A stretch of 64,000 nucleotides of DNA from Prunus persica (GCF_000346465.2 NC_034013.1:14266486-14330485); one strand, 5' to 3'; shown: positions 11,152 through 24,184, numbered from the stretch's first letter. The notes: generated by a model from the sequence alone, not told the origin. Translations and numbers: made by a program.

Positions 11152-12854
11152 TCATAAAATGGGAAAGCAGGAATTCTCAGAAAACCTTGGCGCTGCCATA
11201 GCTACAAGAGGAGCTTTTCTGTGGATGACAAGGCCAGTACATTCTGTCATGCTTATATCCTCAGCTCTTGCTCCACCGGGCAATGTCCAGTCAAACTTGT
11301 GCACAAGATTTGCTAACACAATCTCATTAGTGATCATGGCAAACAAGGATCCTGGACAGCCCCTTCTTCCAGCTCCAAATGGGATTAATTGGAAGTCATG
11401 CCCTTTGAAATCTACAGAAGAGTTCAAAAACCTCTCTGGTTTAAACTCCTCTGGTTCATCCCACATTGAGGGGTCTCTTCCAATTGTCCAAGCATTGATC
11501 AGGACCATGGTTCTTGCTGCTATGTCATAGCCCTTTATTTTAGCCTCTTGAGTTGATTCGCGAGGAACCAGTAACGGTATTGGAGGATACAACCGAAGTG
11601 TTTCTTTGATCACTGCTTTTAAGTAAGGAAATTTATCTAAATCGCCCTCGGTTATGTCTGCTTTGCCATTAGCAATTCCCATCATCTCATCTTGCAGTTT
11701 TTTCAAGACTCTCGGATGCCTTAAGAGTTCGGTCATTGCCCACTCTAGAACTGTGTAGCTAGTATCAGTTCCACCACCAAAAATATCCTGCATAAACCAA
11801 GAAAGATCTTAGTTCACCCCCGAAATCAATTAGCAATGGATGGAGATATAAGATTTTATATATTCTGATGTAGGTATCTTAGGCACATAAAGCTATTGAG
11901 CTTTCTTGCTTTAGTTGTGGAGACAGAGAAGAGACTTACCAAAATGATACCTTTGATGCTATCCCTATCAATGGAAGAGCCAGCCTTGTTTTGCTTTTGA
12001 ATTTCAAGCAGAACATGCACAAGATCCTTCCCATCTTCACTTTCAACACTCATATTATCACCACAGCTCTCTCCTTTCATGTTAAGAGTACACATATGCT
12101 CATCAACTACACAATCCAGAAACTCATCAAACTCCTTAGCAACTTTCTCCACTCTTGCATCTAAACCATTAATTTGACTAACCCAACCAAGCCATGGAAT
12201 AAAATCCCCTACATAAAAACCACCCAACAAGATCATAAACTCCCCAAGCAACTTCTTAAATTTCCTTGCACCTTCATCTCCACTATACTTTTTCCCAAAA
12301 GCCACCCTACAAATCACATCATTAGTTAGTGAAGCAAACAACTCACTCAAATTCACAGGCAATGACAACAGAGAAGACTGTTTCACTTTCTCAGTCAGCA
12401 AGGCTAGTTCTTCTTCTCTTACTGCTCGAAAAGACTGAACCCTTTTGTTACTTAAAAGTTGGAGCACGCAGATGCTTCTCATTTGCCTCCAATACTCACC
12501 ATAAGGAGCTGAAGACACACTCTTAGCTTCATACAAAAGTTTATCTGCAATGGTTGATCTGGGTCTGTTAGAGAAGATGATATCATTTGTTTTCATGATC
12601 TCACGAGCAGCATCTGCAGAAGAAACTACGAGCACTGGTTGCATACCAAAACGAAGCACCATGAGTTCACCATAGTGCTGAGCTAGTCGTTGTAGGGATC
12701 GGTGAGGGTAAGTGCCTAGTTGGTGGAGGTTTCCAAGTATTGGTAGACTTGGTGGTGAAGGAGGCAGGTTTTTGTGTTTTGGTGTATCTGTAAGCCTTTT
12801 GATGAGGAAGATTGTGAAGATGAGGAAGGGAAGGGCAATTACAAATAGGTGCAT
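11152..12854 (-). CDS. Cytochrome P450, CYP71 family, two exons
   Basis: Exon 1 is 12854-11940 and exon 2 is 11787-11152, with a GT-AG intron in phase 0; the protein is 516 residues. It starts with a hydrophobic ER anchor, then the PPSPPSLPILGNLHQLG hinge and SAPYGEYWRQMR (C helix). Exon 2 opens with the I helix DIFGGGTDTS (residues 310-314), then KETLR (ExxR 367-370), FKPERF, and the heme loop FGAGRRGCPG with its cysteine near residue 449. All catalytic landmarks are intact, so it should be an active microsomal monooxygenase. The intron position is the conserved one of the CYP71 clan. The subfamily is not resolved; it is clearly different from the CYP71AN cluster further right. The substrate is unknown. 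Confidence 0.9.
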
Positions 12855-14255
12855 AGCTACTGGTTGCTCAATACCTAAGAACTCAATGTCAAATGTTGAT
12901 CATAGCCACATATATAGATGTTTCTTAACTTCTTTTGAGACCTTTCTTTCTCTTATGTTTTATTTTTTTATATCTATTGACAGTGAGGAGAGAGGGTTCC
13001 CAGTATGACCTTTCCTCTCTCTCTGAATACTAGTCAATCTCGTCGCTATATATTAAGTGAGAATGGCAGAATATAATATGCGGTTACATCAATATATTAA
13101 GTGATACCATTAATGCCGGTGTGATCACTTCTCATTAGTAAACATTATCAGATTAGTATTAGTCAATGCACAGTCTTATGCGGTTACATCAATGTGATTA
13201 TAAGATTATAAGTAAGGGTCATTTTGTTATAACGCAGCCACAAAAAACAAAAAACAAAACAAAACAAAAAAAAACAAAAAAAAGAGCAAGACATGGCTGC
13301 TATAACATAGAAAATTTCAGGTCATCACACTAGATGTTTACCTACACTTGTTCAATTTAGTATATAAAAATTTCAGGTCTCTTCATGTGATTTTCTGGCT
13401 CTCCACCAGCTCCAGCAAATGTTTATTTAGCAGATATACCATATGAGCATCAGGCTCATCACAGTGACAGAGAAATACAAATGAAACCATTAAGAAAAAG
13501 ACAAGCAGAAAATTATTTGAGCGTGTAGGTATTGCTCTTCTTATATAATTGGGACAAAATAAAGGAACAAGTCCATTTTATTTGCTTAATACCATGTAAA
13601 TTATTAATTAATAAACTATTTGTGTCTAAGTATGTTAATGTTTATTATACAATAACAAAGTTGAAGGGGGATCAGGAATCAAATTATAATAATCATCAAA
13701 ACTATAATTCACAAAATATGAAACTTACTCCAAACACATTAAGCATTTGTTTATGACTCTTAACTATGCAATTGGGGCTTGGTTCTCAATTATTGAAATT
13801 TTGGGTTGCATTGGTGCAATGAACGTTATTGCAGCTTCTATGCGACTTGCCAAATGTGCAGTAGCATTTTTGGGGAAGTAAAACAAAGCCTACATGAAAA
13901 TAGCAAGGGAAAACACCATATTTCTGCGAATATGTCACAGTCAATTGTTTTGGCTGCAGTTTTTCATCTTTCACGACGATTTTTCTACCTTTCGTGATGA
14001 ATTAACTACCCCTTAAAATGCCTTTTGCGATGGGAAAAGCCACTGCTAACCGTCAGCGAATTAAAAAGCCGCCGCTAAAAGTCGATTCAAATCTCTCCCC
14101 CTCCCGATTATGTGAAGTTTACACGACGGACCCAAAAGAGATACTTCCTTTTCTCTTTATACATACGCATACTAGCCTCTCCGCACGCGCTGCCGCGCCT
14201 GCTAGAGGGTTTTTTTTAGAAAATTTTAAATTTATTTAAGAATTAAAAAAGATAA
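12855..14255. other. Intergenic, promoter side of the P450
   Basis: The first 300 bases repeat 10405-10635 and contain the motif CTATATATTAAGTGAGAATG. An A-rich CAAAA tract lies at 13240-13285. The small open frames at 13532, 13806 and 14018 show no recognisable product. Confidence 0.55.
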
Positions 14256-14543
14256 TCTATATATATAAAGCAAAAGGCAGAGAATGGTGAAACATTCAAA
14301 ATACTAGAAAATGCCCTTTGTTAATTCAAACATTAAGAATTGAAATTATTAATTAAATGAGGATAATATGGTAAATTCACATTTTTTAATATTAAAAAAA
14401 TTAAAATTAAAAACAAAATAAGATAATAGGTCCTACTTTTATGGAACATAACTACTCTGTTATCTTTTATTAATTCTAAAAATAAAATAAAAAAGAAAAA
14501 GAAAACCAATTGGCACATGCGTGAGCATGTGTCAAGGGGCTAG
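14256..14543 (+). mobile_element. Short non-autonomous Helitron
   Basis: The 5' end is TCTATATATATAAAGC directly after an A. The 3' end is a GC hairpin (GGCACATGC-GTGA-GCATGTGTC, 14512-14533) followed by AAGGGGCTAG and a T. These are the terminal signs of plant Helitrons. It makes no protein and has no target duplication. Confidence 0.75.
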
Positions 14544-14740
14544 TGAATAATTATGTTCCATAAAAATAGGATGTATTATCTTCTTTTTTTAAAAAAAAAA
14601 TATGAAAAAGTGTGAATATACCATATTATCCTTATTTAATTAATAATTTCAATTTTTAATGTTTGCATTAACCAATAATATTTTCTGGTATTTTGAATGT
14701 TTCACAATTCTCCGCATTTATATATAAAGATGTATTAAAT
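14544..14740 (-). repeat. Inverted partial copy of the adjacent Helitron
   Basis: The reverse complement of this stretch repeats the 5' two thirds of 14256-14460: matching GAGAATTGTGAAACATTCAA, AAATTGAAATTATTAATTAA and TTTATGGAACATAAT segments. Together with the Helitron it forms a fold-back with roughly 200-bp arms. Confidence 0.75.
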
Positions 14741-15930
14741 TCCTTTGTCTTAAAAACATATATACACACACATTACATGAAAACATCATTAAAATCCTGT
14801 CCAAATTATTTAATTGGATACATAAACATTCCGCAATCTGTTCAGCAGACAAGATCGGATGGAAAATAAATTTAGTGCGAGTTTCTCATGCAGCTCCTTC
14901 GTAAAGGTAAAATCCCTTTTTATCTACTGACATGCTCAATCCTTCTTGGAAATTCGTAGTGCTGCCATTAATGTAAGAGCTAAAACTGGATTTGCTACCT
15001 CTAAGATAATGACAACTAAATCTTTTAGAGGCAAAAAGCTTAACTGCCTATGATTCACCAATGACCAGAACATGGTATTTCTTTCCTTTTCGGGACAAAA
15101 TCTAGCAATAAGCGAGTGTGGGGAAGTGCACGTTAAGAAGTAGCAATACTAGTAGAATAAATTTTGGCTATTAGGAGTTGCAGTTGTATTTTCCCAGTGT
15201 TACCAAGCAATTGTGGGAAAGGCCAAAAGAAAAAGGGTGATACATACAAACTATCACTAGAAAAATGTTTTTTAACTTTTTTTTTCGTTTTTTTGGGGGG
15301 GGGGGGGGGGGGGGGGAGAGGGGGTCAAACGTTTGACATTAATTTACTTCTGCCTAATTGCAAATTTGCTAGTTTCAATTTCATTTTCTGGATAAAAATA
15401 TTTGATTATGCGAAATAGCTCCTTAGTGAAGTTTATAAGACGTAAATGTCCATTCTCGATTCCAATTTTTTTTTAAAAGTAGTTACTCTAAACCCTTCTT
15501 TAAAATTTTAACTGAAATTGAAAGAAGCGGTTTCCAACACTAAACATTACTCGAAAGAAGTTCAATCATTCTCAACCGGAGTTCAAGCAAGCATTATTCA
15601 AAGGGTAGTTTTCATATTTCTATTTTTAGAGTAATTAACAGATCTTGTAGGACAATCTTGGTTACTATAAAGTACATCATGTGTGTCTTCAATGGTAATG
15701 CGAAGAAAAACGCAAAATTCCTCATATATAAGAGATGTTAACTGTTTTAAACCTAGTTTGATTTGCTACCTATTAAAAACAAAATTAATTTTAAAACTAA
15801 AGTAAGACAAACTATTGTTCGGATACAAAATTGGGATGAGTCAAAATTCTTGTACCAAAAATGAAAAAAGATAACACCCTACGACCATTTCTTTTTAGCA
15901 GCACCACTTTCTAATCACATCTTGCCCATC
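14741..15930. other. Intergenic, with a 22-base poly-G run (15295-15316)
   Basis: No gene is recognised. An uninterrupted G run follows a T-rich stretch at 15275-15294. The open frame across it is low complexity. Confidence 0.5.
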
Positions 15931-16280
15931 CTTCCTTGGCATTAGCAATGGAGCTGCAGGATGTAAGCGAAGAGTCTCCTTGATCACTGCCTTCAAGTAG
16001 TGCATGCCAACCATATTATCCTCTGTAATTAGGTCTGTTTCGTTTTTGACGATTCCTCATGCCTCGCTCTGCAACATACTCATGACCTTGGGATGCCTCA
16101 AAAGCTCAGTCATTGCCCACTCTAGCAATGCTTTCAAATTAACTTTCTAACCGGTTAGCGCTCTCAAGCGTTGTGTGTATATATAATGTGCTATATATGC
16201 CACAAACATAGAGACTTAACAATATGAGAGCCTTTATAGTAACTCTATCAATAGGAAAGTTACCAGCCTTTATGAAACGA
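15931..16280 (-). pseudogene. CYP71-family P450 relic
   Basis: On the minus strand, about 16130-15931 reads as the start of a P450 second exon: LEWAMTELLRHPKVM, then an in-frame TGA at 16059-16057, then [20 protein letters not shown]. About 16280-16217 resembles the end of exon 1 of the intact P450 (11152-12854) up to its splice donor. The rest of the gene is missing and the reading frame is broken. Confidence 0.75.
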
Positions 16281-16474
16281 AAATATTATACTCATATGGT
16301 CTTATTATGCCGAAATAAAAATACTGATATAATGCTTACCAAAGATTTTATTTTATGAATTAATATAAAATCATTGCTCTTTTTCTCAATAAAAAAAATC
16401 ATTTTTGAGTTGACAGTTATGCATTGCAAATTAAAGGTTGTTGGCTTAACCATTTTCTATGTTCGTATTGATTA

Positions 16475-16988
16475 TTAGGGTTAATATCAATTTAATACCA
16501 AGAATTCTTACCTTAAGGTTTGTTTGCTTCTATACTCTCAATTTTAACAATCATGTACCTTTTTTTTTTTTTTTTTGTAATCTAGTTCTGGTGTCACTTT
16601 ACCTTCAAAATTTACATTAATTACCTACGAGGCAGGTCTGGTTTCCACCTATTTGTTTCTTTTGATGTTAATTGAAGGATATTTTTGGGATATTGTTGTC
16701 TTATGCTAGTACTGTTGTTAAGAAAGTATGACACATTTTCTACAAGTTCGAGTGGGATGACACCAAGTGCCGAAAAATACGCTTCAATTGACATTGAAAT
16801 AAGCTAATAGGAGGAACACATGCTTGCCACGTAGGCAATTAACATAAATTTTGACCGTGACGTTAACATCAGAATCATATTGCAAAAAATTAAAAAAAAT
16901 TAGGGTACATGAATGTTAAAATTAAGAGTGTATGGACAAACATGCCTTAAGAGTGAGAATTCAGGTACTAAATTGAAATGAACCCTAA
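16475..16988. mobile_element. MITE with about 85-bp terminal inverted repeats
   Basis: The left end TTAGGGTTAATATCAATTTA is mirrored by the right end in reverse complement (TTAGGGTTCATTTCAATTTA). The matching continues for about 85 bp, to near CATGTACC. It has no coding capacity. A TTA lies on both sides, but the exact target duplication is ambiguous. Confidence 0.75.
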
Positions 16989-17481
16989 TTATTAATGACT
17001 ATTTTGACTCTACTTAGAGAGGGATAAACATTGGGCCAAATCTAGCTTATCCTAATTGGACTTTTAGCCCACAATTCAAAGAAGAACAAGACTGGTTTAG
17101 GCCCAACTTTGACGTCTTTTTCTCGTTGGACTATAATTCCTTTTCGTGGGTATATAATTCGCTGTAAAATAAAGCTAACTCAACCACGGTTAAATCCCAA
17201 CCCAAATTCTGACCATAGTAAAAGAAAAGCATTGATTAGCTGGATAACAATGATCGGTCAAACACACGGACAGGAACGCGACACGTGTGCGGTTAGATGT
17301 CGGCTGAATCGTCTTACGCATCGTTGTTAGGTTAAAATTAGGGTTCGCATTGGCCGATCTCTCACACAACACAACCTTTCTTCCCCTATTTTTCATCTCG
17401 CCGATCCTCTACTTCCTTTCCGTTCTCGTCAAAATTTTTTTACTTTCTTTCTAGCGATCTTCGATTTCTTGATCTGCGGCC
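16989..17481. promoter_or_regulatory. Upstream region and leader of the LAMMER kinase gene
   Basis: There is no gene on either strand. The last 150 bases before the ATG at 17482 are pyrimidine-rich (TTTCTTCCCC, CTACTTCCTTTCC), as is usual for a plant 5' leader. No clear TATA box was found. Confidence 0.4.
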
Positions 17482-20400
17482 ATGGAGACTGAGCGCGTGA
17501 CGGAGTTTCCTTTCACTCACTTGGATCGTCGCCCTCGAAAGAGAGCGCGATTGGGCTGGGATGTTCCTCAGGCCCCAAAGGTATTATCTTTGTCCCGAAA
17601 ATTTTATGCCTGATTCAATTTTGTTGTGGTTTTTGTTTGGCACTGTTCAGGGATCGCTCGATTTTTGTGGTTGATGCTATTACAGTCGGTGATTAAACAT
17701 TATCTTTATTTTATGCATCCAGATTTGAAATTAAAGTTTCTGAATTTATTGGAAGATTTTTAGAATCTCAGCCTTTCAGATCGCAGCATGGATAAGTTTA
17801 TTGAATATACATGAAAAAAAACTTTGAATGATTGATCAGAACGTGTTATTGCCAAGAAAACTATCAAGTTACCAGTAGCCCTTTTGTTCTATCTCGTTTG
17901 AATGATTAATTTACATACAACTAGCTCGATTTATTCATTATTTTAATGCTCTAATATTTGAACTTTTTATTTGAAAGCTTCCCGAGAAGGATGTTTATAG
18001 TTGTAATATTGTTGTTTGTAATGTTTGGTGATACCTTTGTTGTTGATGTTTAGGTTTACCTCTCTTATGTGTGCTTTAATGCATATCTGTGTGTAGAATT
18101 TGCTCTTTCTTGTTTCTGGTAATTTATTAGGTTTTGGTTATGATTTATGAGATTCTGACGTAACCCAAGGGGTATGGCTTGGCTGGGGGTACGGTATTGG
18201 GGATGGCAGAATTTGACTTAATTTGTTGGGTGGTGCTTGAATGGATGGCTGTGTGTAGGCTCAGGTAGGAATGTTTTGTGGACAAGAGCTTGGGAATGTG
18301 ACAAGCTTTGCATCTTTGATGGCACCATCAGACCACACTACTATCTCTCTTTTTGATAAGGAAGTGGCTCGAAATGGTTCCCCCCCATGGAGAGAGGATG
18401 ACAAAGATGGGCATTACGTGTTTTCGCTCGGAGAAAATTTAACATCTCGCTGTAATTACACAATCAACACATAATTTTCTTTCTTATGTTCTGGTGCAAT
18501 TTTTTCTGGTTTATTTGATCTTTTAACTTCTGATGTTTCAATTGATTTCCAGTGTGTGCAAGTTTTTCACTAAACTCTATGGACTTGTTTTTGTTAACAT
18601 TACAACCTAGTTGTGGGCTTTAATTATTGGTCTTACTTCATGCAGACAAAATCCAGAGCAAAATGGGTGAAGGTACCTTTGGTCAGGTTTTGGAATGTTG
18701 GGACAGAGAAAAAAAGGAAATGGTTGCCATAAAAATTGTTCGGGGGGTCAAGAAATATCGTGAAGCAGCAATGATCGAAATTGAAGTGCTGCAACAGCTT
18801 GGTAAACATGACAAAGGTGGCAACCGGTGAGTAGTTGTTCCTAATTTTTCAAATTTTTTACTTCAATGGAGTGCTTGAAGAAGTTTTTTCCTGAACTTTT
18901 AGCAATGTTAAATGGGTTCATTCCTTGCAGTTGTGTGCAATTACGGAACTGGTTTGACTATCGTAACCATATTTGTATTGTAAGTATGAGATTAATTTGT
19001 GATGGATTGATTTCCCCAATTCACAAATAACTCGGGGGTTAAAACTTGTGCATGAATTTAAATGGTTTCAACAGGTGTTTGAGAAGCTTGGACCAAGCTT
19101 ATACGATTTTCTCAAGAAAAACAATTACCGCTCATTTCCCATTGACCTTGTCCGTGAGATTGGCCGACAACTGTTGGAATGTGTAGCATGTGTGTAGTAA
19201 AACCTAAGCTAGTCTCTTTCAATAACTATATATTGCTTGTCTGCTTTTCTTTTGCAAGTTCACTGCAATGAAATTACGTCCTCTAGTGTTTAGAGTAATA
19301 AATCTATTTTGTTCTGTCTTATTTCATTAAAAAAAACTCACAATGGGTGCTGATATATTTTCTAATTTTTTGCTTGTAAATGGTCATAATTATAAGTTAA
19401 TTGGTTTTGTTTTTCTTTGTGGTCCTGCTTTCTGATGATATTCCCATTTCTACACAGTCATGCATGACCTTCGCCTGATTCATACCGACTTGAAGCCAGA
19501 GAATATACTCCTTGTTTCTCACGATTACAGTAAAGTTCCTGATTATAATAAGGTGCTTACCCTTTTCCTTTGTTACCTTCTTTGCCTGTTGTTTGATTGT
19601 ATCATATGGTTAGATCTTTTGCCTGTTTTTTCTCTGACGTTCTATCAATTTGCTAACTGTAGAACTCATCTCGATCACCCAAAGATAGCTCATATTTTAA
19701 AAGAATTCCAAAGTCAAGTGCTATTAAGGTTATTGATTTTGGAAGCACAACTTATGAACGTCAAGAACAAAACTATATTGTATCAACGCGACATTACCGA
19801 GCTCCAGAGGTTATTCTTGGTAAGTTTGAATTCAATTTGTAATGATGTCTTTGTGCTGTATACCTGTAAGTAGTCTTAATATTTATGATGATGGTGCAGG
19901 AATGGGATGGACCTACCCGTGTGATGTATGGAGCATTGGTTGTATCTTAGTGGAGTTATGCACGGTTTGTCTGCTGACTATATGCTTTTGATTATCAGTA
20001 TGTATTAAGTAATACAAGCCATACTTATGCTGCTTCTTCTCCTTGCAACAGGGTGAGGCTTTGTTCCAGACTCATGAAAATTTGGAGCATCTTGCCATGA
20101 TGGAGCGGGTACTTGGGCCTTTGCCCCAGCACATATTGAAGAGAGCAGAGTAAGTGAGATCTTTCTATCCTTCTCTGTAATTTCTGTTTGGAAGCATGAA
20201 GATGATAAATGTTCTTACTTAAATGTTGCTTGTGGAAATTTACAGCCGACATGCTGAGAAGTATGTCAGGAGGGGTAGATTGGATTGGCCAGAGGGTGCA
20301 GCCTCGCGAGAGAGTATCAGAGCTGTTCAGAAACTTCCTCGTCTTCAGGTTTGTGTTACATACTTGGTGGACTTTTAGAGCCATTTAATTTCATTTTTGT

Positions 20401-20587
20401 ACTTTAATGTTTAACTTGTTGCTCTTTTTTCTTTTTCCAGAATCTTGTAATGCAGCATGTAGACCATTCCGCAGGGGACCTCATTCACCTCTTGCAGGGT
20501 CTCCTTAGGTACGACCCATCGGATAGGCTTTCAGCTCGGGAAGCCCTCAGACATTCATTTTTCACGAAGGACAATCTTAGAAGATGA
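17482..20587 (+). CDS. AFC2: LAMMER/CLK dual-specificity kinase, AFC2-like, 11 exons
   Basis: Exons: 17482-17580, 18259-18451, 18646-18826, 18931-18979, 19075-19189, 19458-19552, 19663-19819, 19900-19964, 20052-20149, 20246-20348 and 20441-20587. All junctions are GT-AG and the phases fit, giving 433 residues. The N-terminus [14 protein letters not shown] looks like a nuclear targeting signal. Kinase landmarks are all present: [13 protein letters not shown] (glycine loop), VAIKIV (catalytic lysine), HTDLKPEN (catalytic loop), VIDFGSTT (DFG), RHYRAPEV (activation segment), and the family signature [11 protein letters not shown]. Family members phosphorylate SR splicing factors in the nucleus. 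The match to Arabidopsis At4g24740 (AFC2) is from memory. Several broken copies of this gene lie further right. Confidence 0.93.
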
Positions 20588-21411
20588 GTTTATTATTGTG
20601 TTTGTGCCTGCCGCTGAGTGAAGTGTGCAATGTGGCTGGCCTGAAATCCTGACAGGTGTTGTTAATAACATCCCCCTCATGTAGATATATCCGAATGTAC
20701 TGATGATTATTTGTTAACCGCGAGCGGCCCACCCATTCTGCTCTCCCAGTTGCCCAACGCCACCTGCCTTTGATTATTGTACAGAACTGACAGTTTGAAA
20801 TAATGAACAAATGTCTTCTCACATTACTTTCCGGCCACCTTGTTATTTGTTAAATTTTACCTGAATGAATCAGACACTTCTGTGTGAGTAATAATTCTGC
20901 GAGCTCTGCTATATATACACATGGGTCTTCCATGCACAACTGATAATTTGGTTCTTCCATGCACGACTGATACAAAATTAGTTTGTATCAGTCAGGCCAT
21001 TATACCAATCAATTGGGTCTTTATTTTGGTGTGGCTATTATTGGTTCTCGTTTCTCTCCTTTCGTTTCACCGTGTCCATTCTATCTTGAGATCTTCAGGA
21101 GAAACTACAATTAAATGCTCTTTCACATAGCCAAATAAGAGAGACAAAAATCTGATTTTCCATGCATGAGGACAAGCTGAGCAGGCAAATCTCATTACTG
21201 TCATCATTACTGTTATGAAGGCAACACGAAGTTGCCTAACTTTGCCGAGAGAATGGAAGACTAAACACTCTTGATGGCGTACCACCATGTTATTTATGTT
21301 GCTGCAGGCATTGCAGATACAACTTATTGCTCAACAAAAACAAAAAAGAACTAGATTTAGATCATAAATAAAATAAAGAGGCCATGAAAACTCTGGGCGA
21401 TGATGGAGGGA
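20588..21411. other. Intergenic between the kinase and the first CYP71AN gene
   Basis: This holds the 3' UTR of the kinase and the 3' flank of the P450. About 20860-21290 is repeated at 27305-27730, showing that the whole kinase-to-P450 junction was duplicated. Confidence 0.7.
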
Positions 21412-23077
21412 TTAAGGGGAGTATGGTGTTGGAATAAGATACAGAGGAGTTTTCTTATGGACTGTGAGACCGTAAACTTCGGACATGTCCAAGGTCTCAG
21501 CCAATTTACTGCCACCACTAGGCAACTTCCAGTCGAACCAAAACAGGATGTTAGCAAGCACATATTCAGCTGAAGCAACCCCAAAGGCGAGTCCAGGACA
21601 CACCCTTCTCCCAGCGCCAAATGGGATCAGCTCAAACTCCTGACCTACGAAACCAACGGAGTTCTCCTCGAACCTCTCTGGCATAAACTCATCTGGTTTG
21701 TCCCATACTTTGGGGTCTCTTTGTACAGCGTATGCATTCACAAACACCTGTGTTTTCGCAGGTATATCGTAACCTCCCAATTTTACATCTGACATTGCCT
21801 CCCGAGGAAGTAAAAGAGGCGCTGGAGGGTGAAGTCTTAAATTTTCTTTGATCACACATGTCATGTATTTCATTTCCTTGATGTCACTCTCCTCTACGTA
21901 TCCCCTTCTCCCCGCCACTCTTCTTACCTCTTCTTGGACTTTCTTCATCACCCGTGGATTTTGCAAAAGCTCTGACATTAACCATATCGCTGCTGTCCAA
22001 CTAGTATCACTTCCACCCACAAACATGTCCTAAAATCATAAAATCAACAAGCCAAATCAATCTTCAGCCTCATATATATTTATCAATGTGACTAAAGCTA
22101 GGGAGGGGGGAGAGGGGGATGGGGGATATACATACCTGCAGAATTGCTTTGACATTGGAGGTAGTGAGCTCAAAGTCGAGTGAGCCGTTCTTTTGAACGT
22201 CGAGGAGAATATCCACAATATCCTTCTTCCGAGGCTTACCTTCTTTCTGTGCTGCCTTATGTTCGTCAATCAACTTATCGAAAAATTTATCAAATTCTAA
22301 CCAAATGGATTTCAAATACGCAAGGTAGCCTCTGGCACGGTCAATCCATTTCAAAGAAGGGAAGAAATCTCCAAAGCTGAAACTCATCACCTGAGTCATC
22401 AACTCCTTTGTGGTCTCTCCAAACCAATTGTCTTCTTTGTCCTCAAACTTCTGTCCAAGAATGCACCTGCAGATAATGTTGTTGGAGGTTGACACCAGCA
22501 GCTCCCCAAGATTAATGGGAGCCCCGTTCGCGCTGGCGGAGGCTTTGCGAATCTTGCTGACCAACTCTGCAACTTCCTCCATCCTTGCGTACTGAAACTG
22601 GTGCACTCTTTTGAGACTCAGAAGCTCAAGAACACAAATTCTTCGAACTTGTCTCCAGTACTCCCCATAAGGAGCAAACGCAATGTCATGGCCGTCGTAG
22701 AACAATATACTTGGAGCCGTGGTTTGAGGCCGGCTGCAGAACACAATGTCTTGGGTCTTCATCACGTCCTTGGCCATCTCTGCAGATGAAACAATCAGCG
22801 TTGGAACTTTTCCTAAGTGCAGAAGCATAACATCGCCATACTTCTTCGAGAGAGCTTGAAGAGAGCGGTGTGGGAATGATCCTAGCTGGTGAAGGTTCCC
22901 AATCCAAGGCAGCCTTGGTGGGGATGGTGGCAGTTTGATTTTCTGGTTTTTCCCACTTGATGAGGATGATCTTGTAAGTGCAAACAATATGAATATTGAA
23001 AGGACGAGAAGAGGAAGCAGGAAAAGATTGCTCTGTAGTTGCTGCCACATTTGATTGAAAAGTGAAAGTACCGCCAT
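21412..23077 (-). CDS. Cytochrome P450, CYP71AN-like (copy A)
   Basis: Exon 1 is 23077-22136 and exon 2 is 22029-21412; the protein is 519 residues. It has an N-terminal hydrophobic anchor with a Ser-rich linker, PPSPPRLPWIGNLHQLG, APYGEYWRQVRR, the I helix VGGSDTSW, KENLRLHPP (ExxR near 376-379), MPERF and the heme loop FGAGRRVCPG (cysteine near 458). Nothing is broken. A CTATAAATA box lies upstream at about 23134-23126. It is very close to copies B (28111) and D (46870). CYP71AN enzymes in Prunus include the aldoxime-to-mandelonitrile enzyme; whether this copy has that activity is inference. Confidence 0.92.
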
Positions 23078-24141
23078 TGCTTTAATTTTGGGTTGCCAGT
23101 TGAAATCTGAGGGCCTTCTTCTTCTTATTTATAGATAAGTTGTCCAGCTTGGGAGCCCACACTTATTGAAACTTTCAATTACGCCTGCGTCAGAGGTCGG
23201 TTGTAATTGTCAAATAGATATAATTTTTTATTCAGAGCAAGGGTTGATTTCAATATAATGTCGATATAAATATTTGAGATATTTGTTCAAAATGGTGGTC
23301 CAAGATTTTCAAACACCATTTCAAATCAACAAATTCAATTGCTAATTTTCAACCACTCAAATTATTTGTGAACATGTCTGGTAATTTTATCTATGTAGTT
23401 TGATTTTATTGTAATTTAAAGATATCATTTGTAATGAAATGAAATTCTTTGCACGAAGGGCTGGCTTTAACTTCAATTTTGGCAATTTGATCTCTGTAGT
23501 TTGATTTTATTGCAATTTAAGGATATGCTTAAATTTCCATCTAATTTCTTAACGAAATAAACATGTGTCTCTTAGTTGGAGGGGTATTTCTGATTGAATT
23601 TAGATGTTAAATTGACAAAATTAAAACTACAGAGAATAAAATGAAAAAACTGGTAAACTACATAGGAACCAAAAGTTACATAATGACAGAGTTCGGTTAT
23701 GCTACAGTTATCACACTCGTGGAGACAATAATTATTGTCTGTGGAGGGATACATTTGATGAGTTATGTGTTTAGTTTCTGTTGGCTTTAATTCCAACTGT
23801 GATGTTAGTAATGTAGCTTAGGAGGATTACAATACTGGAATTTTATTTTCATAGGAATTAAATCAGAGATTAGTCTTTTCTCAACTTGTCTTCCTTTCCT
23901 GCATGGAATTTTTTCAGATTTTTGTTTCGCTTATTTTGGTAAGCATGACAAGGTTAGATTCGTCTTCACGTACACTTATGACAACCGTCCTCGGCCCCAT
24001 CCAAATCCGACCACATCAGAATTCGAGCCGGCACATCCTCGTGGACCAGATTTAGCCGTAGCATATCAAGGGAAGATAAAAGTTAGAATTAAAGCCAACA
24101 CAACAGAGAGATGTTGTCATAGCATCAAGGGAAGGATGGAG

Positions 24142-24184
<43 letters not shown>

